NCBI GenBank assembly: GCA_001940725.1
Contig: MDVR01000053.1
Span: 1-43,751, forward strand
Source: Candidatus Heimdallarchaeota archaeon LC_2
GTDB taxonomy: Archaea > Asgardarchaeota > Heimdallarchaeia > Heimdallarchaeales > Kariarchaeaceae
Reading direction: 5' to 3'
DNA: 43,751 bases
Shown: positions 16,387 through 25,194 of the stretch, piece by piece
Layout: every line of letters begins with the position of its first letter
How positions within the stretch are numbered: the stretch's first letter is position 1
The notes under the pieces: model-generated
Told to the model about the DNA's origin: nothing
Seen by the model: the letters and a program-made list of their open reading frames with translations, nothing else
Databases searched by the model: none
Position numbers and translations under genes: made by a program

Positions 16387-16657
16387 TTTTAGGAATACTG
16401 TAGTAATTCTGACTAACACACTTTTGCAGATAGCCGCTACTATATGCAAAGATGAAAACAAAAAGTTTGTTTATTAATTAAATAAAAAATTCATTCAATT
16501 TTCTAATTTGGAATCCAATGGATCTACGATGCTATCTCTAATAATATTAATTGTCAATTACATTATGGATCAAGAAAAATTCAAAATTTGAATTATTTAG
16601 TCATAATAAAAAAAACAGAGATGTATGGTTTAAATATCCAAAAAAATAATATCAAAT

Positions 16658-17536
16658 ATGTCTAAAGAGTTCTGCCCTAATTGTGGAAAATCAGTCCCAC
16701 AGGGTGCCAAATTTTGTGAAGGTTGTGGCCACCAATTACAAGCGATTAAATCGGACGGATCAAAACCTCAACAGCAACCACCATATCAACAACAACCTCC
16801 AGCGTATCAACAACAAACACCGGCATATCAACAACAGGGACAATATCCCCCTCCACAACACCAACAAGGAGGATTTATGAATAGATTTCAAAAGCCACCA
16901 GACTATGTGGTGCCCCCGAATTATGTTGAAACAACAACTATGACCCAGCGTATTATAGGCACTACAAAAATGAATGTCCACGTAGTTGAAGAAATCGAAC
17001 GTCGTCCAGATTTACAAAGTGAGGCTCAAAATTTACTAATTATAAGTTTAGCAATAATCACTTTATTTGAAATTATAGCAATTTTATCACTGCCCGAAGA
17101 ATATGAAGTATTCTCAACAGTGGGAACCATAGCTGAAACCATATTTGTTAATTTCTTGGGTGAATTTGTTTTAATCTATCTTCTTGCGAGAATAGGTAAA
17201 GCCATTGGAGGAGCTGAAACAAATACAAGTACAAGTGAAATGATACGAATGTTATCTTATGCTTACGTTATAAGAGCAATCGCTCAGGCAATAAATGTAA
17301 TGGGACGCACGAATGATAGCGTAGGCCTATCAGTTGTCGGATCACTTGCATTTTTTTATTCACTTATAGTTTTCATATTCGTAATTAGAAGAGGGTTGGA
17401 TAAAGGATATTTGATTACAATCTTTACAATCATTGTATCCGTATTTATTTGGATAATATTCCTAGGAATAGGTGGAATTGTGTTAGCCGAAATATTTGAT
17501 GATACTTACAGAATTATCCCAAATAATCCAAATTGA
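16658..17536 (+). CDS. zinc-ribbon protein with Pro/Gln-rich linker and Yip1-like membrane domain
   Basis: 292 residues in three parts. First is an N-terminal zinc ribbon (CPNCGK, then FCEGCGHQ). Next is a low-complexity linker with repeated YQQQ-PP and YQQQTPA units (~residues 38-75). Last is a C-terminal domain with about five membrane helices (LLIISLAIITLFEIIAIL; FLGEFVLIYLLARI; VVGSLAFFYSLIVFIFVI; LITIFTIIVSVFIWIIFL). The helix pattern and the polar segments resemble the Yip1 family, whose eukaryotic members act in vesicle traffic. The assignment is tentative. The gene appears monocistronic. Confidence 0.65.
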   Translation: MSKEFCPNCGKSVPQGAKFCEGCGHQLQAIKSDGSKPQQQPPYQQQPPAYQQQTPAYQQQGQYPPPQHQQGGFMNRFQKPPDYVVPPNYVETTTMTQRIIGTTKMNVHVVEEIERRPDLQSEAQNLLIISLAIITLFEIIAILSLPEEYEVFSTVGTIAETIFVNFLGEFVLIYLLARIGKAIGGAETNTSTSEMIRMLSYAYVIRAIAQAINVMGRTNDSVGLSVVGSLAFFYSLIVFIFVIRRGLDKGYLITIFTIIVSVFIWIIFLGIGGIVLAEIFDDTYRIIPNNPN

Positions 17537-17701
17537 TAACTTTACTTATTAATGATGAATATTAATTTTTCTTATTAATTTCTTTTTTAAATCACAAATA
17601 GAATTGATTCCAATAATTTAATTTCACTTGTTAAATATTTAGCAATTTAATTTCAAATATTTTTGAGTGGAGAAGTCCAAAGAAAATAAAATCTATATTA
17701 A

Positions 17702-18745
17702 TTAAATCTTTTCAACATAAAATACCTCATTTTCCTTCCAAATTTTTAATACATTACCAAGAATGTGTTGTACAACCTTAAAATTGGCATCAATATGAGG
17801 AAACATTCGTTCGAAAGAATATTGAGATCCCGAGGGTAGAAATGCTAAAGGTAATAATAATTGATCTGCAAGTTGTTCATCTAACGACCCTTTATTTGCA
17901 ATTTCAACATTTGCGGCTTTTGCAGTCCTACGACCAATATCTTCCGGTTTTAACCCTTCTTGCCCAATCCGGGCAACACCTTTGATTGTACCCGTTTCAT
18001 ATCTTATTATAGCAGAACAAGCTGATCCCATACTAACTGAGTCAGCATATCCTACAAGCTCCTTAGTAACCTCTGGAATTATACTTTTGAAACCTGCAAT
18101 TTGTCGTTCTGCAACCTTATCATTACGAAAATGATTAGAGGCATTCGAAATAACCTCAATTTCAGTAACTTTACCGGATTCAAGTATTACCTTAGATTTT
18201 GCCGTGGGTTCTAAATATATCCTACCCATACTCCCGCCTTCGGGATAGAAGCCAGGTTTCATTAACTGGATATGCATTTTAAGGCCAAACATCTCAAATA
18301 ATGGTTTGTTGACACCCATCAAAATATCAAAATTAGGGGACCAATTAACATGACTCCCTCCGCCAACAAAGTCAAATCCAATAGGTTTTCCAGAGACAAA
18401 CACGTAGTTTGATATGGTTTGAATGATTAGAGAAACCGCTGCAGATGTCGGTAATTGAATCATAGGGTGTTGTTTATCTGGTACAAATATTTGATGTGGA
18501 TAAACTTTAATTTGAGATGATCCAATGGATCCACCTTCAAGTACAGACCCAGTAAGTTGACATAGCAGTTGTAAACCAGTTAGATGTTGGGTCCTCAAAC
18601 CCTTTTTTTGTCTATGTTGCCTAATATTATATACGTGAATTGGTTTATTCAAGGCAATCGCAAGTGGAACTCCAACTCTTAAAACTGACCCACCACCGAT
18701 AGATCCGTCGATTACAATTTGATTGTCATTGTTAATTGGTTGCAA
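17702..18745 (-). CDS. rtcA: RNA 3'-terminal phosphate cyclase
   Basis: 347 residues, the family's usual length. Recognisable blocks are IVIDGSIGGGSVLR at the N-terminus, RQKKGLRTQHLTGLQLL, FYPEGGSMGRIYLEP and DQLLLPLAFLPSG. A histidine in FPHIDANFKVV aligns with the nucleophilic His near the C-terminus of RtcA enzymes. The N-terminal glycine loop is shorter than the usual G-E-G-G-G-Q form and lacks its glutamate. The enzyme converts 3'-phosphate RNA ends to 2',3'-cyclic phosphate using ATP through a His-AMP intermediate. It is divergently placed to the RadA/KaiC-like ATPase, 168 bp apart. Confidence 0.88.
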   Translation of the reverse strand: MQPINNDNQIVIDGSIGGGSVLRVGVPLAIALNKPIHVYNIRQHRQKKGLRTQHLTGLQLLCQLTGSVLEGGSIGSSQIKVYPHQIFVPDKQHPMIQLPTSAAVSLIIQTISNYVFVSGKPIGFDFVGGGSHVNWSPNFDILMGVNKPLFEMFGLKMHIQLMKPGFYPEGGSMGRIYLEPTAKSKVILESGKVTEIEVISNASNHFRNDKVAERQIAGFKSIIPEVTKELVGYADSVSMGSACSAIIRYETGTIKGVARIGQEGLKPEDIGRRTAKAANVEIANKGSLDEQLADQLLLPLAFLPSGSQYSFERMFPHIDANFKVVQHILGNVLKIWKENEVFYVEKI

Positions 18746-18913
18746 ATCTAATTTTTCAGTTCTTTAAATAATAAATAAACTATTCTTTAAGCGAAATACT
18801 CGTAAAAGTGATTTTATCTTTTAATTAGGAATATTGGGAGATCAAACCTTTCAAATTTCAAAAATCGATGAGCGATATATTTATTTACAAATTATATAAG
18901 TTTAAATTGTACA

Positions 18914-20080
18914 ATGGCAAAAAAGAAAACAAAGAAGCGTGCTTCTTTTTTTGAAGAAGAAAAAAAAGCTGAACATGAGGCTCAGACGCCCGATGAAGGA
19001 ATTTTCCCCCCAGACAGTGGGATAGCCGAACAACCTTTTCAAAGTCCTTTTCCCCCTCAACAAGATCAAGTATCTCAAGGAGGAGGGCAAGGTGGAGATC
19101 AAATGGCTATGTTTAGTCAAATGATGCAAAGCTTCCAATCGATGATGAACCTAGGAGCTATGCCTCAACAATGGTCATCATCACAACCATTTCAATCAGT
19201 TGAAACTAGTATAGAACCTGCAGCTATTCCACACGATATAATTTTTCCAAAAACTTTGGAAAAAGGTATCGTTAAACAAGATGGCCTTGATATCCATCCA
19301 CTTTTTTCAAAATTATTTACAACTAGAGATGATAAACCACTAAATGGAATTCCAAGTGGGTGTACAATAACAATAACAGGACCAGCATATTCTGGTAAAA
19401 CAAGATCTGCTCTTGAGATGGTAGCGAAAGCAGTTATGCAAGGTACAAAAGTGGCATATGTTGTAGCAGAGGAAGGATTCTATGATGAAGTCAACTCTGG
19501 AAGAAATGATTTATTTTCTAGATTTTTAGAAGTTGCAGTTGGAGTTTCAGGACTTACAGAGAAAGAGTTTAGAGAAAAATATGATGAAGATTACATTATT
19601 ATCCCAAATCAATACCATTTGGGGAAGAATTGGTCAGATTTTATCAAAGATTATAGATATGCCGTAGAAGATTTAGAATGTAAGTTAACAATCATTGATT
19701 CTATTAATATGTTAGATCCTTCTAAATTAAACACTGTGGATAATCTAAACTCTTTGAAAACCTACAATCATGAAAAGGGGATCACATGTATTGTTATAGG
19801 ACAGGTAAAAGATTCAGGGATTCCTCAAGGTGGAGAAGGACTATTTCATTCTAGTGAAGTATCAATTCATATTTATGAGCAAACTATGACATCAAAAGAT
19901 CTTGCAGCAAGATGGGATTCAAATTATAGAGATACTATTATGCTGATTTCTGCAAGATCAAAAGTATGTTCATCTATTAAGCATCCTGTGAGAATACATG
20001 AAAATGAAAATGGTCTAATAAGAGCAATGAAAAATCAACCGATTGAACATAATTTTCCTGATGGTTTCTGGGATGAATAA
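18914..20080 (+). CDS. RecA/KaiC-superfamily ATPase with low-complexity N-terminus
   Basis: 388 residues. The first ~115 residues are Lys-rich and then Gln/Gly/Met/Ser-rich (QGGGQGGDQMAMFSQMMQSF) and probably disordered. The ATPase core has Walker A GPAYSGKT (156-163) and Walker B CKLTIIDSINML. A later TCIVIGQVKDSG fits the RecA/RadA/KaiC core. There is no RadA helix-hairpin-helix domain, so it is a RadA paralogue or KaiC-like protein rather than the main recombinase. Its stop codon overlaps the out-of-frame ATG preceding the DNA ligase, indicating co-transcription and a likely repair role. Confidence 0.78.
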   Translation: MAKKKTKKRASFFEEEKKAEHEAQTPDEGIFPPDSGIAEQPFQSPFPPQQDQVSQGGGQGGDQMAMFSQMMQSFQSMMNLGAMPQQWSSSQPFQSVETSIEPAAIPHDIIFPKTLEKGIVKQDGLDIHPLFSKLFTTRDDKPLNGIPSGCTITITGPAYSGKTRSALEMVAKAVMQGTKVAYVVAEEGFYDEVNSGRNDLFSRFLEVAVGVSGLTEKEFREKYDEDYIIIPNQYHLGKNWSDFIKDYRYAVEDLECKLTIIDSINMLDPSKLNTVDNLNSLKTYNHEKGITCIVIGQVKDSGIPQGGEGLFHSSEVSIHIYEQTMTSKDLAARWDSNYRDTIMLISARSKVCSSIKHPVRIHENENGLIRAMKNQPIEHNFPDGFWDE

Positions 20081-22032
20081 TTACCCGGTGAGAAATTATT
20101 AAACTTGAAAATATACCGGTTCCAACAATTGATTCACCAAAACAGTGGACGAGGGTTATCACTGTAATTAAAAGAGAAAACGATATTAATAATCTAAATA
20201 TCGACGATTATTATAGAATCTCCAGTTTACACCAAATTCCACTCCATATAACCTATCTGATTATTTTTCATTTAAGAAAAGGTGAAATTCTAGAACACCA
20301 AAAGCTAGCTTCAAGTTCATTTTATGCTGTGTGTAGAGATGTATTAACACCTTACAAAAATAAGTCTTTCATTTTTCGCCGTTATTTTAATATCAAATAT
20401 CCCTATCTTAGAAATACAGATGATAGATTAAAATGGTTTTTGAAACTCAATAATGGTTTATTGCTTACACAAAAAGTGAGTTTACTAGAGAGTGAAACTA
20501 GTTTCACATCAATGGGTGTTGGAAAAACTCGATTTGAACAAGCTCTACAAAGAAATAATTTAGCTTTAACTCATGAAGAAGTTGAAAAGAATCGTTTATA
20601 TGAATTTGATGGGGAGTGGGCTTTAACTGTTGCTTCTTTTGTTGATAAAGAGCGAGGTGACTTAACCACATCAGAAGTCTTGATGACTGCGGATGCTCTC
20701 AGTGAGGAGTCTAAAAGTAGTATTAAGGTAAATATTCTTGCGTATTTATTATCAAGAATGGGGAAAATTGAAACCTACTTTGTTGCTGTTCAAGTTAAAA
20801 AATTTCATGACCAAATATCTAGAACTTCAAGTTTAGTTAGAGCATTTGCAGATGTTTTTGATATTGATCCAAAAATGATAGAGCGTTTGATATCAATGCA
20901 TTCTATGACGGATGTTGCCTGGTTAGTTGAAAATGATAAACCTCTGGTTGAATTTCAACGATTAATCCCATTTAGAACCTTTAAACCTATGTTAGCTGCA
21001 AAATGGGCTAAAAAATATCAATTCCCCTCGGTTGCAGAGGCAAAATATGACGGTATAAGATTAATGCTCCATAAATCTGGAAATAGAATTCAATGTTTTT
21101 CGAGAAGACGAAAAAATTATACTTACAAATTTCCGTTTATAACTAATTTCAGAGATCTCATCCCAGCATTCTCAATAATTATGGATGGTGAGATCGTAGG
21201 AATTAAATTTACAATGACGGGTCCTAAATATGCCAATGTCTATGAAATGCATGATGCAATCAATCATAATCAAGGAAATTTCACCTTCAGATATGTCATC
21301 TTTGATATTTTATACTTAAATGGATTTGAACTAGTGAAGCTTCCCTATTCAGAAAGGAGAAAAATTAGGCACCAGATTACCCAATCAATACAATTAGCAA
21401 TCAAACAAAAAGGTCTATCACCAGGAATTGAAATCCAAGAAGTTGAAACCGTGGATATAAATTCAAAAGATCAATTGATAAGAACATATAATCAATTTTT
21501 AGATACTGGGCTTGAAGGGGCAATAATTAAAAATCCACAAGGGGTTTATGAAATGGGAAAACGCTCTCCTTCCTGGTACAAACTTAAACCAAAAGAAACT
21601 CTTGACGTTGCAATTTCAGGTATAATACCGTTACAATCAGCTTCAGGAATTAGAGTTTGGGGAATTCGATATGCGATAAAGAAAGATATGAATTTTATCA
21701 ATTTAGGTATGATCAGAGGGATAGATCATGAAGTTGGAACAAGACTTGCAGAATTGCTAATTTTGAATGGATTATTGCCTCAACAACCTAAATTAGTCGA
21801 TTTAGGAAAAGAAATTGAACATTTGGGTAGGTTCTCTGGAACACATCAGAAAATGGGGATTGAGATTCAGCCACATATAGTAATAACAATAGACAGCTTA
21901 GGAATAGTCAGAAAAGATGAACGGTTTTCTCTACGAAATGCTAGATTTCTATATATTAGAGAAGATAAACCTGTGGATGATGTATCTACGTATTACGATC
22001 TATATGACTATTATTCATCATCACAGGGTTAA
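20073..22032 (+). CDS. lig: ATP-dependent DNA ligase, 5' end frame-broken or non-AUG start
   Basis: Ligase motifs are all present: AKYDGIR with the lysine adenylated at codon 21043-21045, IMDGEIVG, EGAIIKNP and WYKLKP. These follow the helical DNA-binding domain (TSSLVRAFADVF) of archaeal ligase I. The first possible in-frame start is the GTG at 20329, but the frame is open back to 20092. That stretch reads like the ligase N-terminus (KLASSSFYAVCRDVL). The ATG at 20073 overlaps the previous gene's stop but is out of frame; deleting one A of the run 20093-20095 would connect it (MNNYPVRIIKLENIPVP). An AUU start at 20098 after GGTGAG is the alternative. About 645-650 residues if extended. Confidence 0.88.
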
Positions 22033-22883
22033 CTTTCACTTACTAAAGTCTTTAACTCACTAAACCCTTCAAAATTTTTTATCATTACTTGAGGACCAAT
22101 TTTTAAATGAAGATTTTCAGAAGCTGCTTGAATATTTGGGCCAATTTGATCGAGGTTTACCCTAATATCTTGTCTCTTATGTAAACCATACAATCCTTGT
22201 TTCACATGATCTCCCTTAAATGATAATTCACTAAATCCCGCAAATCCCGTAATTTCAAAAATTGCGCTCACATTGAGCTGCTTAATTATCTTTGTTTCTC
22301 TGTAGAATTTTGAAATTATCATTGATTTGATTCTAAACGGCTCTATCTTACCAGGAATATTCTTTTCAATTTGTGATTTGAAATTATTACCAGATTTATC
22401 TGTATGAATTCGCAATAAAAGCAATCCGTCTTCTGGTAACCAATACATGCTGTCCCTTTGATTGATATCTGATGCTGCTTTCTCAATCATACCTTTATGT
22501 GAACCTGCAAGAGAAACAAATTGATATATTTTAAGTGATTTATTTGGAGAAAGGTCAAGGAAAAAGTGATTTGCGGGTTTATATGCTCCTTGAAACTTTT
22601 TTTTGAATTTAGTAAATGTTATTTTTTGTTTCTCTACATTAAATATTGATACCCAAGACGAAAATAATTCAATTACCTCTGATTTTCTCCACAGTTTCCT
22701 AAAAATTGAAACAGAAAGGTCATCACCCAACCCATTGATTATTTCATTATATCTTTGATTAGCGATAGTATCCTCAGTTATACCATATTCATCTAGTAAT
22801 TTTGCGGCATCTGGATCTCTAAGCTTATCAAACAAAGATTGAAACTTTCTATGTGTAGACGTTTTTACTTTCAATATACACAT
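22029..22883 (-). CDS. unknown protein, 284 residues
   Basis: No family recognised. The protein is mixed helix/strand and rich in Lys, Ile and Phe, with no membrane segment or signal. Segments such as PANHFFLDLSPNKSL and MYWLPEDGLLLLRIHTDKSG suggest beta structure in the middle. Its stop codon overlaps that of the DNA ligase (palindromic TTAA at 22029-22032), so the two genes are exactly tail to tail. Codon usage looks like that of its neighbours, so it is probably a real gene. The ATG start gives a plausible N-terminus (CILKVKTSTHRKFQ). Confidence 0.65.
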   Translation of the reverse strand: MCILKVKTSTHRKFQSLFDKLRDPDAAKLLDEYGITEDTIANQRYNEIINGLGDDLSVSIFRKLWRKSEVIELFSSWVSIFNVEKQKITFTKFKKKFQGAYKPANHFFLDLSPNKSLKIYQFVSLAGSHKGMIEKAASDINQRDSMYWLPEDGLLLLRIHTDKSGNNFKSQIEKNIPGKIEPFRIKSMIISKFYRETKIIKQLNVSAIFEITGFAGFSELSFKGDHVKQGLYGLHKRQDIRVNLDQIGPNIQAASENLHLKIGPQVMIKNFEGFSELKTLVSES

Positions 22884-22975
22884 TGATAATTATTGAAATT
22901 ATGTTTCTTGTGTTTTTCAAAGATATTATTTATGTAACTTGAATAACATTCTATCTTTTAATTAGGAAAGAAAAT

Positions 22976-23197
22976 CTAAAGGTTAATCCGTTCTCTAACC
23001 ATTAATAGTTGCAAAGCGAAAGCTAATGCAAAAGAAGCAAATAGCATTACTGAGATTGTAGTGGATGATTTTTGATTCTTACTGTTTTTTATATACAAAA
23101 TAAACCAGATTAAAGATCCAACTGCTAATATTATGAAAAGCCATGTAAATATATTAAGCCAGAAATCAGAAAATATTGGCCTGAATGCACTTGCCAT
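22976..23197 (-). CDS. small two-helix membrane protein
   Basis: 73 residues. Two hydrophobic helices (LNIFTWLFIILAVGSLIWFI and TTISVMLFASFALAFALQLL) flank a short basic loop (KNSKNQKSS). Both ends are polar. No family recognised. The clear alternation of loop and helices and a clean ATG support a real gene. It stands alone between the unknown gene at 22029 and the zinc-ribbon/HTH gene. Confidence 0.6.
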   Translation of the reverse strand: MASAFRPIFSDFWLNIFTWLFIILAVGSLIWFILYIKNSKNQKSSTTISVMLFASFALAFALQLLMVRERINL

Positions 23198-23339
23198 GAA
23201 TCAACAATAACTGTGGTATTATAAAGAGTTTCTTTACGATTCTAATTCTAGTCGAAGAGAATTACAAAACAATAGAATCATTAGATTTCATGTGGAATTT
23301 AGATCATTAGATTAGGATAATACAATCATAAAGCTGAAC

Positions 23340-23348
23340 TTATATATT
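23340..23348 (+). promoter_or_regulatory. TATA box for zinc-ribbon/HTH gene
   Basis: TTATATATT is centred ~30 bp upstream of the ATG at 23374, predicting a leaderless transcript. It covers the in-frame TTG at 23347, so that codon cannot be the start. Confidence 0.55.
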
Positions 23349-23373
23349 GAGATTTTTTGATGTGAAATTGGAA

Positions 23374-23826
23374 ATGGCCAAAAAGAAGACCACAAAGAAA
23401 GCAGTAAAAAAGGTAAAAAAAGAAAAGAAACCAAAGGTAAAGGATCTTAAGTGTAAAAAATGTGGACATAGTTTTCCACCAAATTCTGAGATAGGTCTAA
23501 AACAGAGGAAGAAAACTTGGACTTTTGTTTCTCCCATGCCAGATAAAAATGGAGATGTTACCATTACTGCGATGGCATCATTTAATTGTCCAAATTGTGG
23601 TAAAAATATTACCGGAGCCTATGGAAAAACAAAAGGGGATTTTGGAGGTAAAAGCAAAACTGAAAGAATAAAAGATATCCTTGAAGCAAAGGTTACTTTT
23701 CAAATAGATGAATTTGCAAAAGAAATCGGTGTCGACGGAGAAAATCTAAGCAAAATACTCTCAATGATGATTAAAAAAGGCTCTGCAAGTGGAAAATTAG
23801 AAGCTGGAGAATTTATTCCTAGCTAG
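23374..23826 (+). CDS. zinc-ribbon and winged-helix-like basic protein
   Basis: 150 residues from the ATG at 23374, chosen because the TATA box covers the earlier TTG. The N-terminus is a lysine tail (AKKKTTKKAVKKVKKEKKPK). A four-cysteine zinc ribbon follows (CKKCGHSFPP, then FNCPNCGKNIT). The C-terminal ~55 residues (TERIKDILEAKVTFQIDEFA, then IGVDGENLSKILSMMIKKGS) look like a small winged helix. The combination suggests a nucleic-acid-binding protein, either a transcription factor or a chromatin-associated protein. Leaderless expression and high Lys content would fit an abundant protein. No exact family recognised. Confidence 0.72.
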   Translation: MAKKKTTKKAVKKVKKEKKPKVKDLKCKKCGHSFPPNSEIGLKQRKKTWTFVSPMPDKNGDVTITAMASFNCPNCGKNITGAYGKTKGDFGGKSKTERIKDILEAKVTFQIDEFAKEIGVDGENLSKILSMMIKKGSASGKLEAGEFIPS

Positions 23827-23840
23827 AAATTACAAAATAT

Positions 23841-24950
23841 TTAAACTGAAGTTTGATTAATATAAGAGTAAAACTCGTCATACAATAAAACCGCATTTTT
23901 TGAAGATTTTGACCCTCTAATTGTTGAGACCCCACTTCTTAGTACACTTAATACGGTATCGTTTATTTTAAATGTCAAATAATTTTTACCTTCAACTGCA
24001 ATTACCCATTGATCCTTAACTTTATTTCGCACGAGATCGAAATCCCATTTTATTTCCCATGAAGGGTCAATAATAATCGTGTCTCTGCCACAAAGAGATG
24101 TAACAAGCGCTTTACCATGAGTTCCAATTGTTCTAAATCCCTTTGTCGTTTCGCCGATTTCACCAGAATCTAGCTCACCTTCTTCATTTCTCCCACATAA
24201 CTTACAATCTGGGTTCTGTTTGAATTTGATTTTCTCAAATTCCATTGATTCAAGATCCAAAAACATCATTGTCGATTCTAAATTGCTTGGTTGATTTAAG
24301 AGAATTCTTATTGCATCTGTAACTTGTATTCCAGCCGCTAAATGCAGGATGCTCGGATGTACTCCAGTAATTTCACATGTTAAGTTGGGATTATCTTTAA
24401 TATCACCTAAAACACATGTTAAGCAGGGAGTATTATCTTTGAAGGTGAATGACATTATATTTGCTGATTCGGCAACCGCACCAGTAAATATGAAGGGAAT
24501 TTTTTGTAAAAATGCCTCTCTATGAAGTACCCGTCGAGAACTAAAAGAATCCAAAGCATCGATTATAAGATCAATATCCTCTAGAAGAGTTGTCACACTA
24601 AGGGCATCTAATCTAGTAGCTTGAGCATCGATCTCAATATTAGGATTTCTCAACTTTAGTTTCTCTTCTGCCACATCAACTTTGCTTTTCCCAATATCTG
24701 ATTCCTCATATAATTTTTGTCGAGGTAAATTTGATACTTCCACAACATCAAAATCTACAATTCTTAGATAGCCAATACCTATTGAAGCTAGAAGTTCACT
24801 TGATACAGTCCCTAAACCTCCCATACCTGCAATTAGTATTCTTTTTTGAGATAACAATCTTTGATTTTCAATACCTATACTTGCTAAAGGAAAATGTCTT
24901 GAATATCTTTCTAGCCACTCAGGCGATTCATTCACGAAATAAAATAACAA
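23841..24950 (-). CDS. E1/ThiF/MoeB-like adenylyltransferase
   Basis: 369 residues. The nucleotide loop GMGGLGT (42-48) is followed by the RIVDFDVVEVSNLPRQ block, in which Asp and Arg bind ATP and ubiquitin-like C-termini. CLTC and CKLC supply four zinc ligands. NLTCEITGVHPS carries the cysteine equivalent to that of MoeB-type enzymes. The last ~110 residues (GKALVTSLCGRDTIIIDP to STIRGSKSSKNAVLLYDEF) form an extra domain. E1-like enzymes adenylate ubiquitin-fold proteins such as MoaD, ThiS or ubiquitin-like modifiers. No partner gene is in the window, so sulphur transfer and protein modification are both possible. Confidence 0.88.
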   Translation of the reverse strand: MLFYFVNESPEWLERYSRHFPLASIGIENQRLLSQKRILIAGMGGLGTVSSELLASIGIGYLRIVDFDVVEVSNLPRQKLYEESDIGKSKVDVAEEKLKLRNPNIEIDAQATRLDALSVTTLLEDIDLIIDALDSFSSRRVLHREAFLQKIPFIFTGAVAESANIMSFTFKDNTPCLTCVLGDIKDNPNLTCEITGVHPSILHLAAGIQVTDAIRILLNQPSNLESTMMFLDLESMEFEKIKFKQNPDCKLCGRNEEGELDSGEIGETTKGFRTIGTHGKALVTSLCGRDTIIIDPSWEIKWDFDLVRNKVKDQWVIAVEGKNYLTFKINDTVLSVLRSGVSTIRGSKSSKNAVLLYDEFYSYINQTSV

Positions 24951-25194
24951 TTCTATATTCTTTTAGGTTTTGAAACATGAAATAATTTGGAGGAATTAAA
25001 TTTGGTTTTTGTTTATTATTAATTATTAATATACTTCATACCACAATTATATTTACTGAAATTTAATGTCTCCACTAAAATTTGTTAAATTAGTATCAAT
25101 TTATATTGTCAGATTCTTGGAATATAATGGTAATTTATTTGTGGAAATTTCTAATCAATTAAAAAAGAAGATACTATATAATGTGTAGAAATAA

